This document shows, piece by piece, positions 38,261 to 46,145 of a DNA stretch of 64,000 nucleotides. The position numbers were made by a program, and so were the translations under genes. The notes beneath the pieces were generated by a model, which did no database searches, had not been told where the DNA came from, and saw only the letters and a program-made list of their open reading frames with translations. The stretch lies in contig JACKBA010000002.1 in NCBI GenBank assembly GCA_020634815.1, positions 248,001-312,000 of the forward strand, given 5' to 3'. How positions within the stretch are numbered: position 1 is the stretch's first letter; every line of letters starts with the position of its first letter. This stretch comes from Caldilineaceae bacterium. GTDB taxonomy: Bacteria > Chloroflexota > Anaerolineae > Caldilineales > Caldilineaceae.

Positions 38261-39451
38261 TCACACCTCCGCCATGACGCGCCCCATGGGTCCCGTGTTG
38301 TAGCCGCCCAGCGCGGTGACCCGCTCACTGAAGGCCGGGTCGCGGCGGCGCAGCAGGGCAATGAGCGGCGCCAGCAACGCGCTCTCGAAATACTCCACCG
38401 GGATCACCAGGTCGAAGCGCTCCTCCATGATCGGGATGAAATCCAGGTTCAGCGCCTGCGCCGCGGCCTGGATGCCCATGCCGCAGTCGGCCGCACCCTG
38501 GGCAATGGCCGTGGCGACCGCCAGGTGCGTCGTCTCCTCGCGGCCATAGCCCTGGACCTGCCCGCCGTCGATGCCCAGCTTCTGCAACTGGTAATCGAGC
38601 AGCACGCGCGTGCCGGCGCCGCCCTGCCGGTTGACAAAGACGACGTCGTCACGCTGCAAGTCGGTCAGGTGTGTGATCTGCTTCGGATTGCCGCGCGCCA
38701 CGAGCATGCCCTGGATGCGCTCGACAAAGCCCAGGATCACCACGTGCAACCCCTGCGGCAGCAACAGCCGGCGTACGGGGCCGACGTTGAAATCGCCAGT
38801 CTCCTCGTCGAGCAGATGGCTGCCGGCCAGGTGCGCCTCGCGCTGCATGAGTGCGACCAGCCCCAATAGGCTACCGACGTTGGTGGCGGCAAAGCGCAGA
38901 TCGGGGCGCTCGGCGTGCAGCCAGTCACCCAGCAACGTGAGCGACAGGTCATGGCTGCCCGACATGCGGATTGTGCGCCGCGTGTCGAGTTCGGCGGGCA
39001 GCGTAGGCGCCGCGGCCGGCAGTCGCTCTTCCATGCCCAGCCCGGCGCGCACCTGCAAGCCGGATATCTCGGCGTAGAGCGACGGCTGAGCCGTCACTAG
39101 CGTGGCGTTGAGGCGCAACGCCTGCGCGGCCAGCAGCAGCGTGTGCGCCAGTTGCGCGCCGCCAAAACCTGCCTCCCCGCCGATGCGCCCGAGGCAGCGC
39201 GCCGCCTCGGCGTCGAAATCGACCACCGCCAGCGGCAGCAGGAACTGGTCGAGCGCCTGCCGGTTGCGCACGGGGTCGCTGGAGCGCCGCGCCGACGCCT
39301 CCAACGCCGCCACCGTCAGCGACGACACAGCAATCTCACCCGGCGCGTATTGCTCGAAGGCCACCTGCACCAGGCGCGGCCGCTCGCGGATCAGGAACAG
39401 ACAGTAGCTCGTGTCGAGCAACAGGCGGACGATTCCGGGCATGGTCGGCAT
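38261..39451 (-). CDS. Degenerate VapC-like PIN domain fused to a PBP_like (MoeA-associated) ligand domain
   Basis: The 396-residue protein has a PIN domain (about 8-130) and a C-terminal PBP_like domain (about 160-396). The latter matches the C-terminus of the MoeA fusion at 47604-49562 along its full length (e.g. EAHLAGSHLLDEE and DDVVFVNRQ..GAGTRVLLDY in both). In the PIN part only the first acidic residue (D13, LLLDTS) is clearly kept; where VapC has Glu (TxAEL) there is Ala49, though Glu51 is near, the DxLIAA aspartate is Thr104, and the final acidic position reads AQPSLY. RNase activity is therefore doubtful. It starts 6 bp after a VapB-type antitoxin gene. PBP_like domains are thought to bind molybdate/molybdopterin-type ligands, so a sensing role is inferred. 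Confidence 0.82.
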   Translation of the reverse strand: MPTMPGIVRLLLDTSYCLFLIRERPRLVQVAFEQYAPGEIAVSSLTVAALEASARRSSDPVRNRQALDQFLLPLAVVDFDAEAARCLGRIGGEAGFGGAQLAHTLLLAAQALRLNATLVTAQPSLYAEISGLQVRAGLGMEERLPAAAPTLPAELDTRRTIRMSGSHDLSLTLLGDWLHAERPDLRFAATNVGSLLGLVALMQREAHLAGSHLLDEETGDFNVGPVRRLLLPQGLHVVILGFVERIQGMLVARGNPKQITHLTDLQRDDVVFVNRQGGAGTRVLLDYQLQKLGIDGGQVQGYGREETTHLAVATAIAQGAADCGMGIQAAAQALNLDFIPIMEERFDLVIPVEYFESALLAPLIALLRRRDPAFSERVTALGGYNTGPMGRVMAEV

Positions 39452-39457
39452 GGTCGG

Positions 39458-39670
39458 CTACTCCACCGCGGCCGCCGCGGTCTCGGCGCCAAAGTCGTCG
39501 CTGAACAGATCGAGGCTGGCGAAGAGCGTCTCCCACGGCGCGTGCTGCGGCAGCAGGACCACCGCATTGCCGGCGCGGCGGATGTAGACCCACTCGCCCT
39601 CGAAGCGGAAGTCCTTGGGCAGGCGCACGGCCTGGCTTTGTCCGTTGGGAAAGAGTCGTGCGGTTTGCAT
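39458..39670 (-). CDS. VapB-type (AbrB-fold) antitoxin-like DNA-binding protein
   Basis: The 70-residue protein begins MQTARLFPNGQSQAVRLPKDF, the swapped-hairpin AbrB/VapB DNA-binding signature, followed by FEGEWVYIRRAGNAVVLLP and a short C-terminal tail of the type that binds a PIN-domain partner. The ATG follows ATCGGAGGTGAC, a perfect Shine-Dalgarno sequence; the open frame further upstream is not coding. It precedes the PIN-PBP gene by 6 bp. VapB proteins usually repress their own promoter; a palindromic AGTATATACT lies just upstream. Confidence 0.88.
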   Translation of the reverse strand: MQTARLFPNGQSQAVRLPKDFRFEGEWVYIRRAGNAVVLLPQHAPWETLFASLDLFSDDFGAETAAAAVE

Positions 39671-39682
39671 GTCACCTCCGAT

Positions 39683-39705
39683 AGTATAGATTTCCAGTAT
39701 ATACT
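39683..39705 (-). promoter_or_regulatory. Candidate operator and promoter of the VapB/PIN-PBP pair
   Basis: AGTATATACT (39696-39705) is a perfect 10-bp palindrome, and a further AGTATA lies at 39683-39688. On the minus strand both give TATACT -10-like boxes; the one at 39696-39701 would start a leader of about 20 nt. Overlap of a palindrome with a -10 box fits autorepression by VapB (inference). Confidence 0.5.
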
Positions 39706-39892
39706 TCGGCGCGCGAAATCGAAAATCGTGCTGGCGCAGCCGGCGTCTGTTGCGCGCCAATCATTGGCTATTCTGACCCGCGCAGGTATGCTATAGGCGG
39801 CATGGCTGGCCAAGCTGGGCGATTACTAATGCACCGCTGCTTCCGCCACTCGCTTACTTCCGCTGTTCAGAGAAATGTAGCTGTTTGAGACC

Positions 39893-40672
39893 ATGAACGA
39901 AACATCGCTACGCCAACTGCTCGATCGCCTGGCAGCCGGCGACCTGAGCGTCGATGCCGCCGTGGAGAGCCTGCGCACGCTACCCTTCGAGGATCTGGGC
40001 TTTGCCCAGCTCGACCACCACCGCGCGCTGCGCTGGGGCTTCCCGGAGGTGATCTTCTGCGCGGGCAAGACGCCGGAGCAGGTTGCCGGCATCGTCGAGC
40101 GACTGGCCGCGCGCGGGCCGCGCGTGCTGGGCACAAGGGCTAGCATCGAACAGTTCGACGCGGCCCGCGCGGTCGTACCCGACCTCCAGTACCACGCGCT
40201 GGCGCGCTGCCTCTGGCTGGACCGCGAACCCGCAACAGCGCCGCGCCCCGGCGTCGTCATCGCCGCGGCCGGCACCAGCGACCTGCCCGTGGTCGAGGAG
40301 GCGGCGCTGACGCTGACGCTCATGGGCCACGCGCCGCACCGCATCGTCGACGTGGGCGTCGCCGGGCTGCATCGCCTGCTGCCGCACATCCCCATCTTGC
40401 AGCAGGCGAACGTCGTCATCGTCGTGGCGGGCATGGAAGGCGCGCTGGCCAGCGTCGTCGGCGGGCTGACGGACGCGCCGGTTATCGCCGTGCCGACTTC
40501 GGTCGGCTACGGCGCCAGCTTTGGTGGGCTGGCCGCGCTGCTGGCCATGCTCAACAGTTGCGCCACGGGCGTAGCCGTCGTCAACATCGACAACGGCTAC
40601 GGCGCCGGGCATATGGCGGCACTCATCAACAGCCGCATCGCAAAGGACACATCATGGAACGACAACTCGTAA
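39893..40672 (+). CDS. larB: LarB, pyridinium-3,5-biscarboxylic acid mononucleotide synthase
   Basis: LarB carboxylates and hydrolyses nicotinic acid adenine dinucleotide, the first step of nickel-pincer nucleotide (NPN) cofactor synthesis. The 259-residue protein has the AIR-carboxylase/PurE-like C-terminal domain: VIAAAGTSDLPVVEEA, GVAGLHRLL, VVAGMEGALASVVGGL, PVIAVPTSVGYGASFGGLAALLAMLNSCA and NIDNGYGAG. It overlaps larE by 19 bp, giving a tight larB-larE-larC operon. An extended -10 (TGC-TATAGG) is at 39792-39797. Confidence 0.95.
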   Translation: MNETSLRQLLDRLAAGDLSVDAAVESLRTLPFEDLGFAQLDHHRALRWGFPEVIFCAGKTPEQVAGIVERLAARGPRVLGTRASIEQFDAARAVVPDLQYHALARCLWLDREPATAPRPGVVIAAAGTSDLPVVEEAALTLTLMGHAPHRIVDVGVAGLHRLLPHIPILQQANVVIVVAGMEGALASVVGGLTDAPVIAVPTSVGYGASFGGLAALLAMLNSCATGVAVVNIDNGYGAGHMAALINSRIAKDTSWNDNS

Positions 40673-41556
40673 CGACCAACGGCATCGAGGCAGAGAACGG
40701 CGGAGCAGACGCCTTGCCGCGCGAAACCGCCACAAAACTGGACGATCTGCGTGCGATCCTGCGCGGGCTGGGCTCGGTGCTGGTCGCCTATTCGGGCGGC
40801 GTCGACAGCGCGCTGGTCATGGCCGTCGCCCACGCCGAGCTGGGCGAGCGCATGCTGGCGTGCATCGGCATGTCGCCCTCCTACCCGCAGCGCGAGTTGC
40901 GCGATGCCGTGACGCTGGCCGAGGCCATCGGTGCGCCCTGCCGCATCGTCAGCACCGAGGAATATCTCGACCCCGACTATGCGGCGAATCCCACGGACCG
41001 CTGTTACTTCTGCAAATCCGAACTGCACGACCAGTTGCGCGCACTGGCAGCCGACGAAGGTTGGCACGCCATCGCCGACGGCGCCAACGCCAGCGATCTG
41101 GGCGACTTCCGGCCGGGGATGCAGGCCGCGCGCGAGCGCAACGTCCATTCGCCGCTGCTGGAGGCCGGCATCACCAAGGCCGAGGTACGTGCCATCGCCC
41201 GCCACCTGGGGCTGCCGGTGTGGGACAAGCCGGCCATGGCCTGCCTCTCGTCACGCGTGCCGCACGGTACGCCGATCACGCCGGAACTGCTGCGCCAGAT
41301 CGAAGCGGCTGAGGATACGCTCGTCGCACTGGGATTCCGCCAGTTCCGCGTGCGCCACCACGGCGAGATCGCGCGCATCGAGTTGCCCGTCGAGGAGTTT
41401 GGCCGCGCCATCGCCGCCCACACCGCGCTCGTCGACGGCGTCACCGCGGCGGGCTATCGCTTCGTGACGCTGGACCTGGCCGGCTTCCGCAGCGGTTCGC
41501 TCAACGGCGCCAACACCACGGCCTTCGTCGGCCTGGCCGAGATCGGCATCGCATGA
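40654..41556 (+). CDS. larE: LarE, ATP-dependent sulfur insertase of the nickel-pincer cofactor
   Basis: LarE adenylates the LarB product and inserts sulfur. The 300-residue protein has a PP-loop (SGGVDS, residues 47-52) and MACLSSRVPHG with Cys197, equivalent to the sulfur-donor Cys of Lactiplantibacillus LarE. It also has CYFC (Cys117, Cys120). Three such cysteines mark the LarE subgroup thought to hold a [4Fe-4S] cluster and act catalytically rather than sacrifice their own cysteine. ATG at 40654 follows AAAGGACAC; start lies within larB, and the stop overlaps larC by 4 bp. Confidence 0.93.
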   Translation: MERQLVTTNGIEAENGGADALPRETATKLDDLRAILRGLGSVLVAYSGGVDSALVMAVAHAELGERMLACIGMSPSYPQRELRDAVTLAEAIGAPCRIVSTEEYLDPDYAANPTDRCYFCKSELHDQLRALAADEGWHAIADGANASDLGDFRPGMQAARERNVHSPLLEAGITKAEVRAIARHLGLPVWDKPAMACLSSRVPHGTPITPELLRQIEAAEDTLVALGFRQFRVRHHGEIARIELPVEEFGRAIAAHTALVDGVTAAGYRFVTLDLAGFRSGSLNGANTTAFVGLAEIGIA

Positions 41557-42782
41557 GCGCATCGGCCTCCACGAACACGATCGGCTATCTCGACCTGCCG
41601 TCGGGTGTTTCGGGCGACATGCTGTTGGGCTGCTTGGTCGATGCCGGCTGGCCCGTCGACGACCTGATCGCCACGGTGCGTGCGCTGCATCTGCCGGCCG
41701 AGAATTGGTCGATCACGGCCGAGCGCGTAATGCGCGGCCCGCTGGCGGCGACGCTGGTGCACGTGACCGCGCCGGAAGAGAGCCATCATCGCCACCTGAG
41801 CGACATCCAATCCATCATCGCCGCATCGGATCTGCCGGCCACGGTGCAGGCACGGGCGATCGACGTGTTCACGCGCCTGGCCGCCGCCGAAGCCGCGGTC
41901 CATGGCGTCGACGTCAAGTCGATCCACTTCCACGAGGTCGGCGCGCTCGATGCCATCATCGACATCGTGGGCGTCTGCGCCGGGCTGCACGCGCTGGGCG
42001 TGACGCAGCTCTATGCCGGCGCGCTGCCGCTGGGCAGTGGCTGGGTCAACAGCGCGCACGGCAAGCTGCCCGTGCCGGCGCCGGCTACGCTGGCCCTGCT
42101 GGCCGCGGCCGGTGCACCGTCACGCCCCGCACCCGGCCCCGGCGAGCTGGTCACGCCGACCGGCGCTGCGCTCGTCTGCGCGCTGGCGGAGTTTCGCCAG
42201 CCGGCCATGAGCTTGCGCCGCATCGGCTATGGCGCGGGGCAGAAGCAGTTCGACTGGCCGAACGTGGCGCGCCTCTGGCTGGGCGAGGCGACGACCGCCG
42301 CCGAACAGCCGGGTACATCCGATATGCTGCCGGCCATGGTGGAACTCGAAACCAACCTCGACGACATGAACCCCGAGCACTACGGGCCGCTGGTCGAGCA
42401 TCTGCTGGCCGCCGGCGCCGCCGATGTGTGGCTGACGCCGGTGCAGATGAAGAAGGGGCGCCCCGGCATCGTGGTCAGCGTGCTGGCGGCGGCGGCGCAC
42501 GAGGCGGTGCTAGCGCGGCTGCTGCTGGAGGAGACGACGACGCTCGGCGTGCGCGTTCACGTCGTGCATCGCCACGAAGCGGAACGCAGCTTCGCCACCG
42601 TCGAGACCGTCTACGGGCCGGTGCGCGTCAAGCTCAAGCTGATCGACGGCACCGTCAACGGCGCCAAGCCCGAGCACGACGATTGCGTGCGACTCGGCCA
42701 CGCGCATCAGGTTTCCCCGCGCCAGGTAGAGATGGCCGCCATCGCCGCCGCCTACGCAACGATCATTGCCCCCGCGGGGTAA
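41553..42782 (+). CDS. larC: LarC, nickel insertase of the nickel-pincer cofactor (single unbroken frame)
   Basis: LarC is the CTP-dependent cyclometallase that inserts nickel to finish the NPN cofactor. The 409-residue chain covers both parts that some bacteria encode as larC1 and larC2: N-terminal LDLPSGVSGDMLLGCLVDAG, FHEVGALDAIIDIVG, ELVTPTGAAL and the metal-rich C-terminal part METNLDDM-like ETNLDDMNPEHYGPLVEHLLAAGAADVWLTPVQMKKGRPG. No frameshift is needed. larA and other NPN-dependent racemases are not in the window. Confidence 0.95.
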   Translation: MSASASTNTIGYLDLPSGVSGDMLLGCLVDAGWPVDDLIATVRALHLPAENWSITAERVMRGPLAATLVHVTAPEESHHRHLSDIQSIIAASDLPATVQARAIDVFTRLAAAEAAVHGVDVKSIHFHEVGALDAIIDIVGVCAGLHALGVTQLYAGALPLGSGWVNSAHGKLPVPAPATLALLAAAGAPSRPAPGPGELVTPTGAALVCALAEFRQPAMSLRRIGYGAGQKQFDWPNVARLWLGEATTAAEQPGTSDMLPAMVELETNLDDMNPEHYGPLVEHLLAAGAADVWLTPVQMKKGRPGIVVSVLAAAAHEAVLARLLLEETTTLGVRVHVVHRHEAERSFATVETVYGPVRVKLKLIDGTVNGAKPEHDDCVRLGHAHQVSPRQVEMAAIAAAYATIIAPAG

Positions 42783-42822
42783 AGAATCTCCGCCGGCGCG
42801 CATTCGAGCCTGTGTCAAACGC

Positions 42823-42972
42823 AAACCACAAAGACCCGAAGCACACCAAGCAGCACAAAGCAGCCCCAGGTGACAGGCGCTTCGTGCCTCGACGTTTGAC
42901 GCATTGCTCGCGCAAGACTTCGCCAGACAAAAAAGTACTTCGTGCCCCTTTGTGTCCTTTGTGGCTTTGTGG
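42823..42972. repeat. CACAAAGACCCGAAG / CTTTGTGG inverted repeat after larC
   Basis: The word CAAACCACAAAGACCCGAAG begins a 29-bp stretch at 42823-42851 that recurs exactly at 50983-51011. At 42938-42972 lies a partly complementary CTTCGTGCCCCTTTGTGTCC... stretch. The halves can fold into a long imperfect hairpin after larC and ahead of the convergent radical SAM gene. Confidence 0.82.
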
Positions 42973-42994
42973 TGAGGCAGTTTCTAGCTACAGG

Positions 42995-43888
42995 CTAGAG
43001 CAGCGCCAGTTGTTCCGGCCCGGGGGCGCGGTAGGGCGCCACGGTGCGCGCCAGACGGAAGCGAGCGGCCAGTTCGGTGAAGAGCGCCTCCAGGGCGGGC
43101 GCGTTCGGGCTCTGTGCCGAGTACGCGCCGCCGAAGCGCTGCTCGTAGCGGGCGCGCACGCCGGGGAAGCGCTGATCGAGTTCGGCATAGAAGTGCTCGC
43201 GCTGGCGGTCGCGCAGGGTCACGCCCCAGGAGGGAATCACGTGGCGCGCACCGGCCGCGTGGGCACGCGTCACGACCTGCCGGATGTTCTCGGGGTCGTC
43301 CTCGATGAAGGGCAGCACCGGCATGAGCAGCACGCCGGCGCAGATGCCATGTGCTGCGAGTTCGGCGATGGCGGCAAAGCGGGCCGAGGGCGGCGGCGCG
43401 GCCGGTTCGAGCTGGCGGGCCAGCGCGTCGTCGGCGCAGGTGATGGTGATGCTCACCACCGCGCCCGGCGTGACGCCGCCGCACGCAGCCTCGATCTCGC
43501 CCAGCAGGTCCAGGTCGCGCAGCACCAGGTCACTCTTGGTCATCACATGCACGGGAAAGCGCCGCGCGGCGAGCACACCCAGCACGCGCCGCGTCAATCC
43601 CAGGCGCCGCTCCACCGGCATGTAGGGATCGTTCATCGCGCCGGTGCTCACGTAGCCCTTGACGCGCTTGCTGCGCAGTTCGCGATCCAGCAATTCCACC
43701 GCATTGGCCTTGACCAACACCTCGCCGTCGAAGTCGGCGATCCCGTAGCATTCGCTGCGCGAGTCGCAGTAGATGCAGTGGTGCTGGCAGCCGCGGTAGA
43801 GATTCAGCGTGTACTTGATGCCAAACCACGAATCCGGCGTCTTATGGCCGGCAAGCAGCGTCTTGGCCTCAATCGTGCGAACGGTCAT
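42995..43888 (-). CDS. SPL-type radical SAM protein (Rv2578c/SplB-like)
   Basis: The 297-residue radical SAM enzyme carries the 4Fe-4S motif CQHHCIYC near residue 33, followed by GAMNDPYMPVERRLGLTRRVL, VHVMTKSDLVLRDLDLL, SITITCADDALARQLEPAAP and GVLLMPVLPFIEDD, the pattern of the SplB-related Rv2578c family. Its biochemical role is not established. The ATG at 43888 follows GGACAGGAGGTAG. It starts 22 bp after the stop of the second sugar transporter's binding-protein gene and may be co-transcribed with it. Confidence 0.85.
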   Translation of the reverse strand: MTVRTIEAKTLLAGHKTPDSWFGIKYTLNLYRGCQHHCIYCDSRSECYGIADFDGEVLVKANAVELLDRELRSKRVKGYVSTGAMNDPYMPVERRLGLTRRVLGVLAARRFPVHVMTKSDLVLRDLDLLGEIEAACGGVTPGAVVSITITCADDALARQLEPAAPPPSARFAAIAELAAHGICAGVLLMPVLPFIEDDPENIRQVVTRAHAAGARHVIPSWGVTLRDRQREHFYAELDQRFPGVRARYEQRFGGAYSAQSPNAPALEALFTELAARFRLARTVAPYRAPGPEQLALL

Positions 43889-43910
43889 CCCGGCATCTAC
43901 CTCCTGTCCG

Positions 43911-45191
43911 TCAAGGGAAGAACTCTGCGCTGCGCTCTGTTGCTGCCTGGATCGCTTCGTCGAGCGTGATCTGCCCGTAGAAGGCTTGCTCCAGTTCGGC
44001 GTCGATTGCGCTCTCGACATCGAGCCACGTGGCCAGCTTGGGCAGGCTGCGCATGGCGGGGATCGCGGCGAGGAATACCTGGCTGTTGGCCGGCTGCGCC
44101 TGTGGGTCGAGAAAGGCCGGACTCTCCGCCACGTCGATGCGCGACGGGACGGTGCGTCCGCTGCGCGCCAGGAGTTCCTGTCCTGCGCGCGTGTTGGCGA
44201 ACTCCACGAAGCGCCAGGCCGCGTCCTTGTGCGCGCCCGTCGCAGCCATGCACCAGGCGTCGGCGTGAAGAATACTGGCGCGCGCCTTGCCCGCCGGCAG
44301 CGGTGCGACATCCCAATCAAAGCTGTCGATCTGGCGAAACTCGGGTGTGGCGCGGCGGCTGTCGACGAACATGCCCAGCCCGCCGCGCAGGAAGCGGCTC
44401 ACGCTGCTCTCGGCGGCTTCGGCGACCGCATCCGGCACGACGTGCTGCTCGGTCTGCAAGCCGGTGAACCACGCCAGGGCATCGCGTGCGGCCGGGCTGT
44501 CCAGCGCCAGTTTCGTGGGACGCTCGGGATCATCCACGACGTCGCCACCGTTCATCCACAGAAAGGGCGCCGCACGCACGATGGAAGGCTCGATGCCCAG
44601 CCCGTACTGGTCGACGACGCCGTCGCCGTCCAGGTCGGCGGTCAGGGCGCGGGCGGTCGCCACGAAGTCATCCCACGTCCAGTCGTCGGCGGGATAGGCG
44701 AGAGCGGCCGCGTCAAAAAGCCGCTTGTTGTAATAGACCACGGGGCTCGATACGTTCTGCGGCAGGCACATGAGCGTATCCTGCCAGGTAAAGGCATCCA
44801 GTGCCTGGGGATAGAACTCCACGGCGTCGATGCGTTCGCTGCGCGCCAGATAGGGGCCGACCGGCTCGATGGCGCCGCCGGCCACGAACGGTCCATAGCG
44901 GCGATAGTTGATGAGAAAGAGATCAGGCGGGGTGCCGGCCGCAAAGTCGGCGGCGAGGCGGCGGCGGAAGTCGCCCGCGCTGGGGATGTTGAGCAGCTCG
45001 ACGCGCACGTCGGGGTTGGCCGCCGTGAAGGCATCGGCCAGCGCCTGGTAGGCCGCATCGTCGGTCGGATCGCCGGAGATGAGAAGGCTGAGGAGCACCC
45101 GCTCCGGTTCGGCGGCAGGCGGGGCAGCCGGCGCAATGCACGCGCCAAAGAGCACGACACACACGGCCAGGCAGGAAGCAATCCGCAGCAC
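43911..45191 (-). CDS. CUT1-type extracellular sugar-binding lipoprotein
   Basis: The 426-residue family 1 solute-binding protein has a short signal peptide with lipobox VLFGAC, then ADAFTAANPDVRVELLNIPSAGDF, AAGTPPDLFLINYRRYGPF, CLPQNVSSPVVYYNKRLFD and WTWDDFVATARALT, typical of sugar-binding proteins. It serves the two permeases encoded upstream. Start is GTG at 45191, with GGAGGA about 10 nt upstream, three bases after the stop of the preceding permease gene. The sugar is unknown. Confidence 0.9.
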   Translation of the reverse strand: MLRIASCLAVCVVLFGACIAPAAPPAAEPERVLLSLLISGDPTDDAAYQALADAFTAANPDVRVELLNIPSAGDFRRRLAADFAAGTPPDLFLINYRRYGPFVAGGAIEPVGPYLARSERIDAVEFYPQALDAFTWQDTLMCLPQNVSSPVVYYNKRLFDAAALAYPADDWTWDDFVATARALTADLDGDGVVDQYGLGIEPSIVRAAPFLWMNGGDVVDDPERPTKLALDSPAARDALAWFTGLQTEQHVVPDAVAEAAESSVSRFLRGGLGMFVDSRRATPEFRQIDSFDWDVAPLPAGKARASILHADAWCMAATGAHKDAAWRFVEFANTRAGQELLARSGRTVPSRIDVAESPAFLDPQAQPANSQVFLAAIPAMRSLPKLATWLDVESAIDAELEQAFYGQITLDEAIQAATERSAEFFP

Positions 45192-45194
45192 CGT

Positions 45195-46145
45195 TTACCG
45201 TTCCTCCGAATCGCGATCCAGAATGCGCAGCGAGCGGCGCACGATATCGGCGTCGCCGCGCAGCACGCTCTGCAAGAAAAGATAGAGCGCGATAACGGGG
45301 GCGATGGCGACCGTTATCGCAGCCAGAAGCAGCGGCCAGTGCGTCTGGTCCATCTGCTGCAACATGCGCAGGCCGACGGTGACGGTGAAGCGCGACGCCG
45401 ACTTGAGAAAGAGCAGCGGATCGACAAAGTCGCTCCAGTAGTGGCTGAAGGCGAGCACGGCAACGGCCAGCGTCGTCGGCGCGGCCAGCGGCAGGGCGAT
45501 GCGGCGCCAGCTCGACCAGGCGCCGGCGCCATCCAGCCAGGCCGACTCGAAGAGTTCGCCTGAGACGCGGCGAAAGGTCCAGTAGTACATGAGCACGAAG
45601 AGCGACTTCGAGCCCATCACCGCCGGCGCCACGAGCGCGACATAGGTATCGATCAGGTGCAGTTCGGCGAAGAAGATGTAGCGCGGCAGCCAGACCGCGC
45701 TCGCCGGCACCAGCAGCAGGAAGAGCGCCAGCGCGACGAGCCGGCGCCGGATCGCGGGCGGCATCTGCGCCATGGCAAAACCGGCCCACGACGCGGTCAG
45801 CAGCGTCACCCCCGCGCCCATGCTGCTGACCAGGAGCGAGTTGCCAAGCTGCCGCGCCAGCGGGATCACGCGGAAGATCTCGGCGTAGTTGGCCCATGCG
45901 ACGCCGTAGGGGAAGGCAGTTAGCGTGCGGGCGGGCGGCATGCCGGCCGGCTGCAACGAGGCGACGACCATCCACAGCAGCGGCAGCAGGAAGAGCGCAG
46001 TGACGCCAATCGCCGCCAGGTGCCACAGGACGCGCCCGGCTGCCGGCCTTCTGCCGCGCGGCGCCTGCCGTCGATCCGCCGCGCGCGGGCGAGCGCGCTC
46101 CAACGCCGGGCCGGTGGGCGGTGCGGCCGTCCGTCTAGAGATCAT
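45195..46145 (-). CDS. Sugar ABC transporter permease, MalG/UgpE-like (CUT1)
   Basis: The 316-residue permease starts with a basic, Pro/Ala-rich cytoplasmic tail, then six predicted helices; the EAA loop is ESAWLDGAGAWSSWRRIALPLAAP. It overlaps the preceding permease gene by 11 bp. Second gene of a three-gene operon (MalF-like, MalG-like, binding protein) that has no local ATPase. Confidence 0.9.
   Translation of the reverse strand: MISRRTAAPPTGPALERARPRAADRRQAPRGRRPAAGRVLWHLAAIGVTALFLLPLLWMVVASLQPAGMPPARTLTAFPYGVAWANYAEIFRVIPLARQLGNSLLVSSMGAGVTLLTASWAGFAMAQMPPAIRRRLVALALFLLLVPASAVWLPRYIFFAELHLIDTYVALVAPAVMGSKSLFVLMYYWTFRRVSGELFESAWLDGAGAWSSWRRIALPLAAPTTLAVAVLAFSHYWSDFVDPLLFLKSASRFTVTVGLRMLQQMDQTHWPLLLAAITVAIAPVIALYLFLQSVLRGDADIVRRSLRILDRDSEER

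Noticed and set aside
38261..39670. Ordinary VapBC toxin-antitoxin system
   Set aside because: The PIN domain lacks most acidic catalytic residues and carries a large extra ligand-binding domain, so a plain toxin role is not supported.
41553..42782. Programmed frameshift in larC, as in Lactiplantibacillus larC1/larC2
   Set aside because: The reading frame is continuous through both parts.
41705..43969. 754-codon plus-strand open frame
   Set aside because: Runs out of frame through larC and antisense to the radical SAM gene; low-complexity Arg-rich product.
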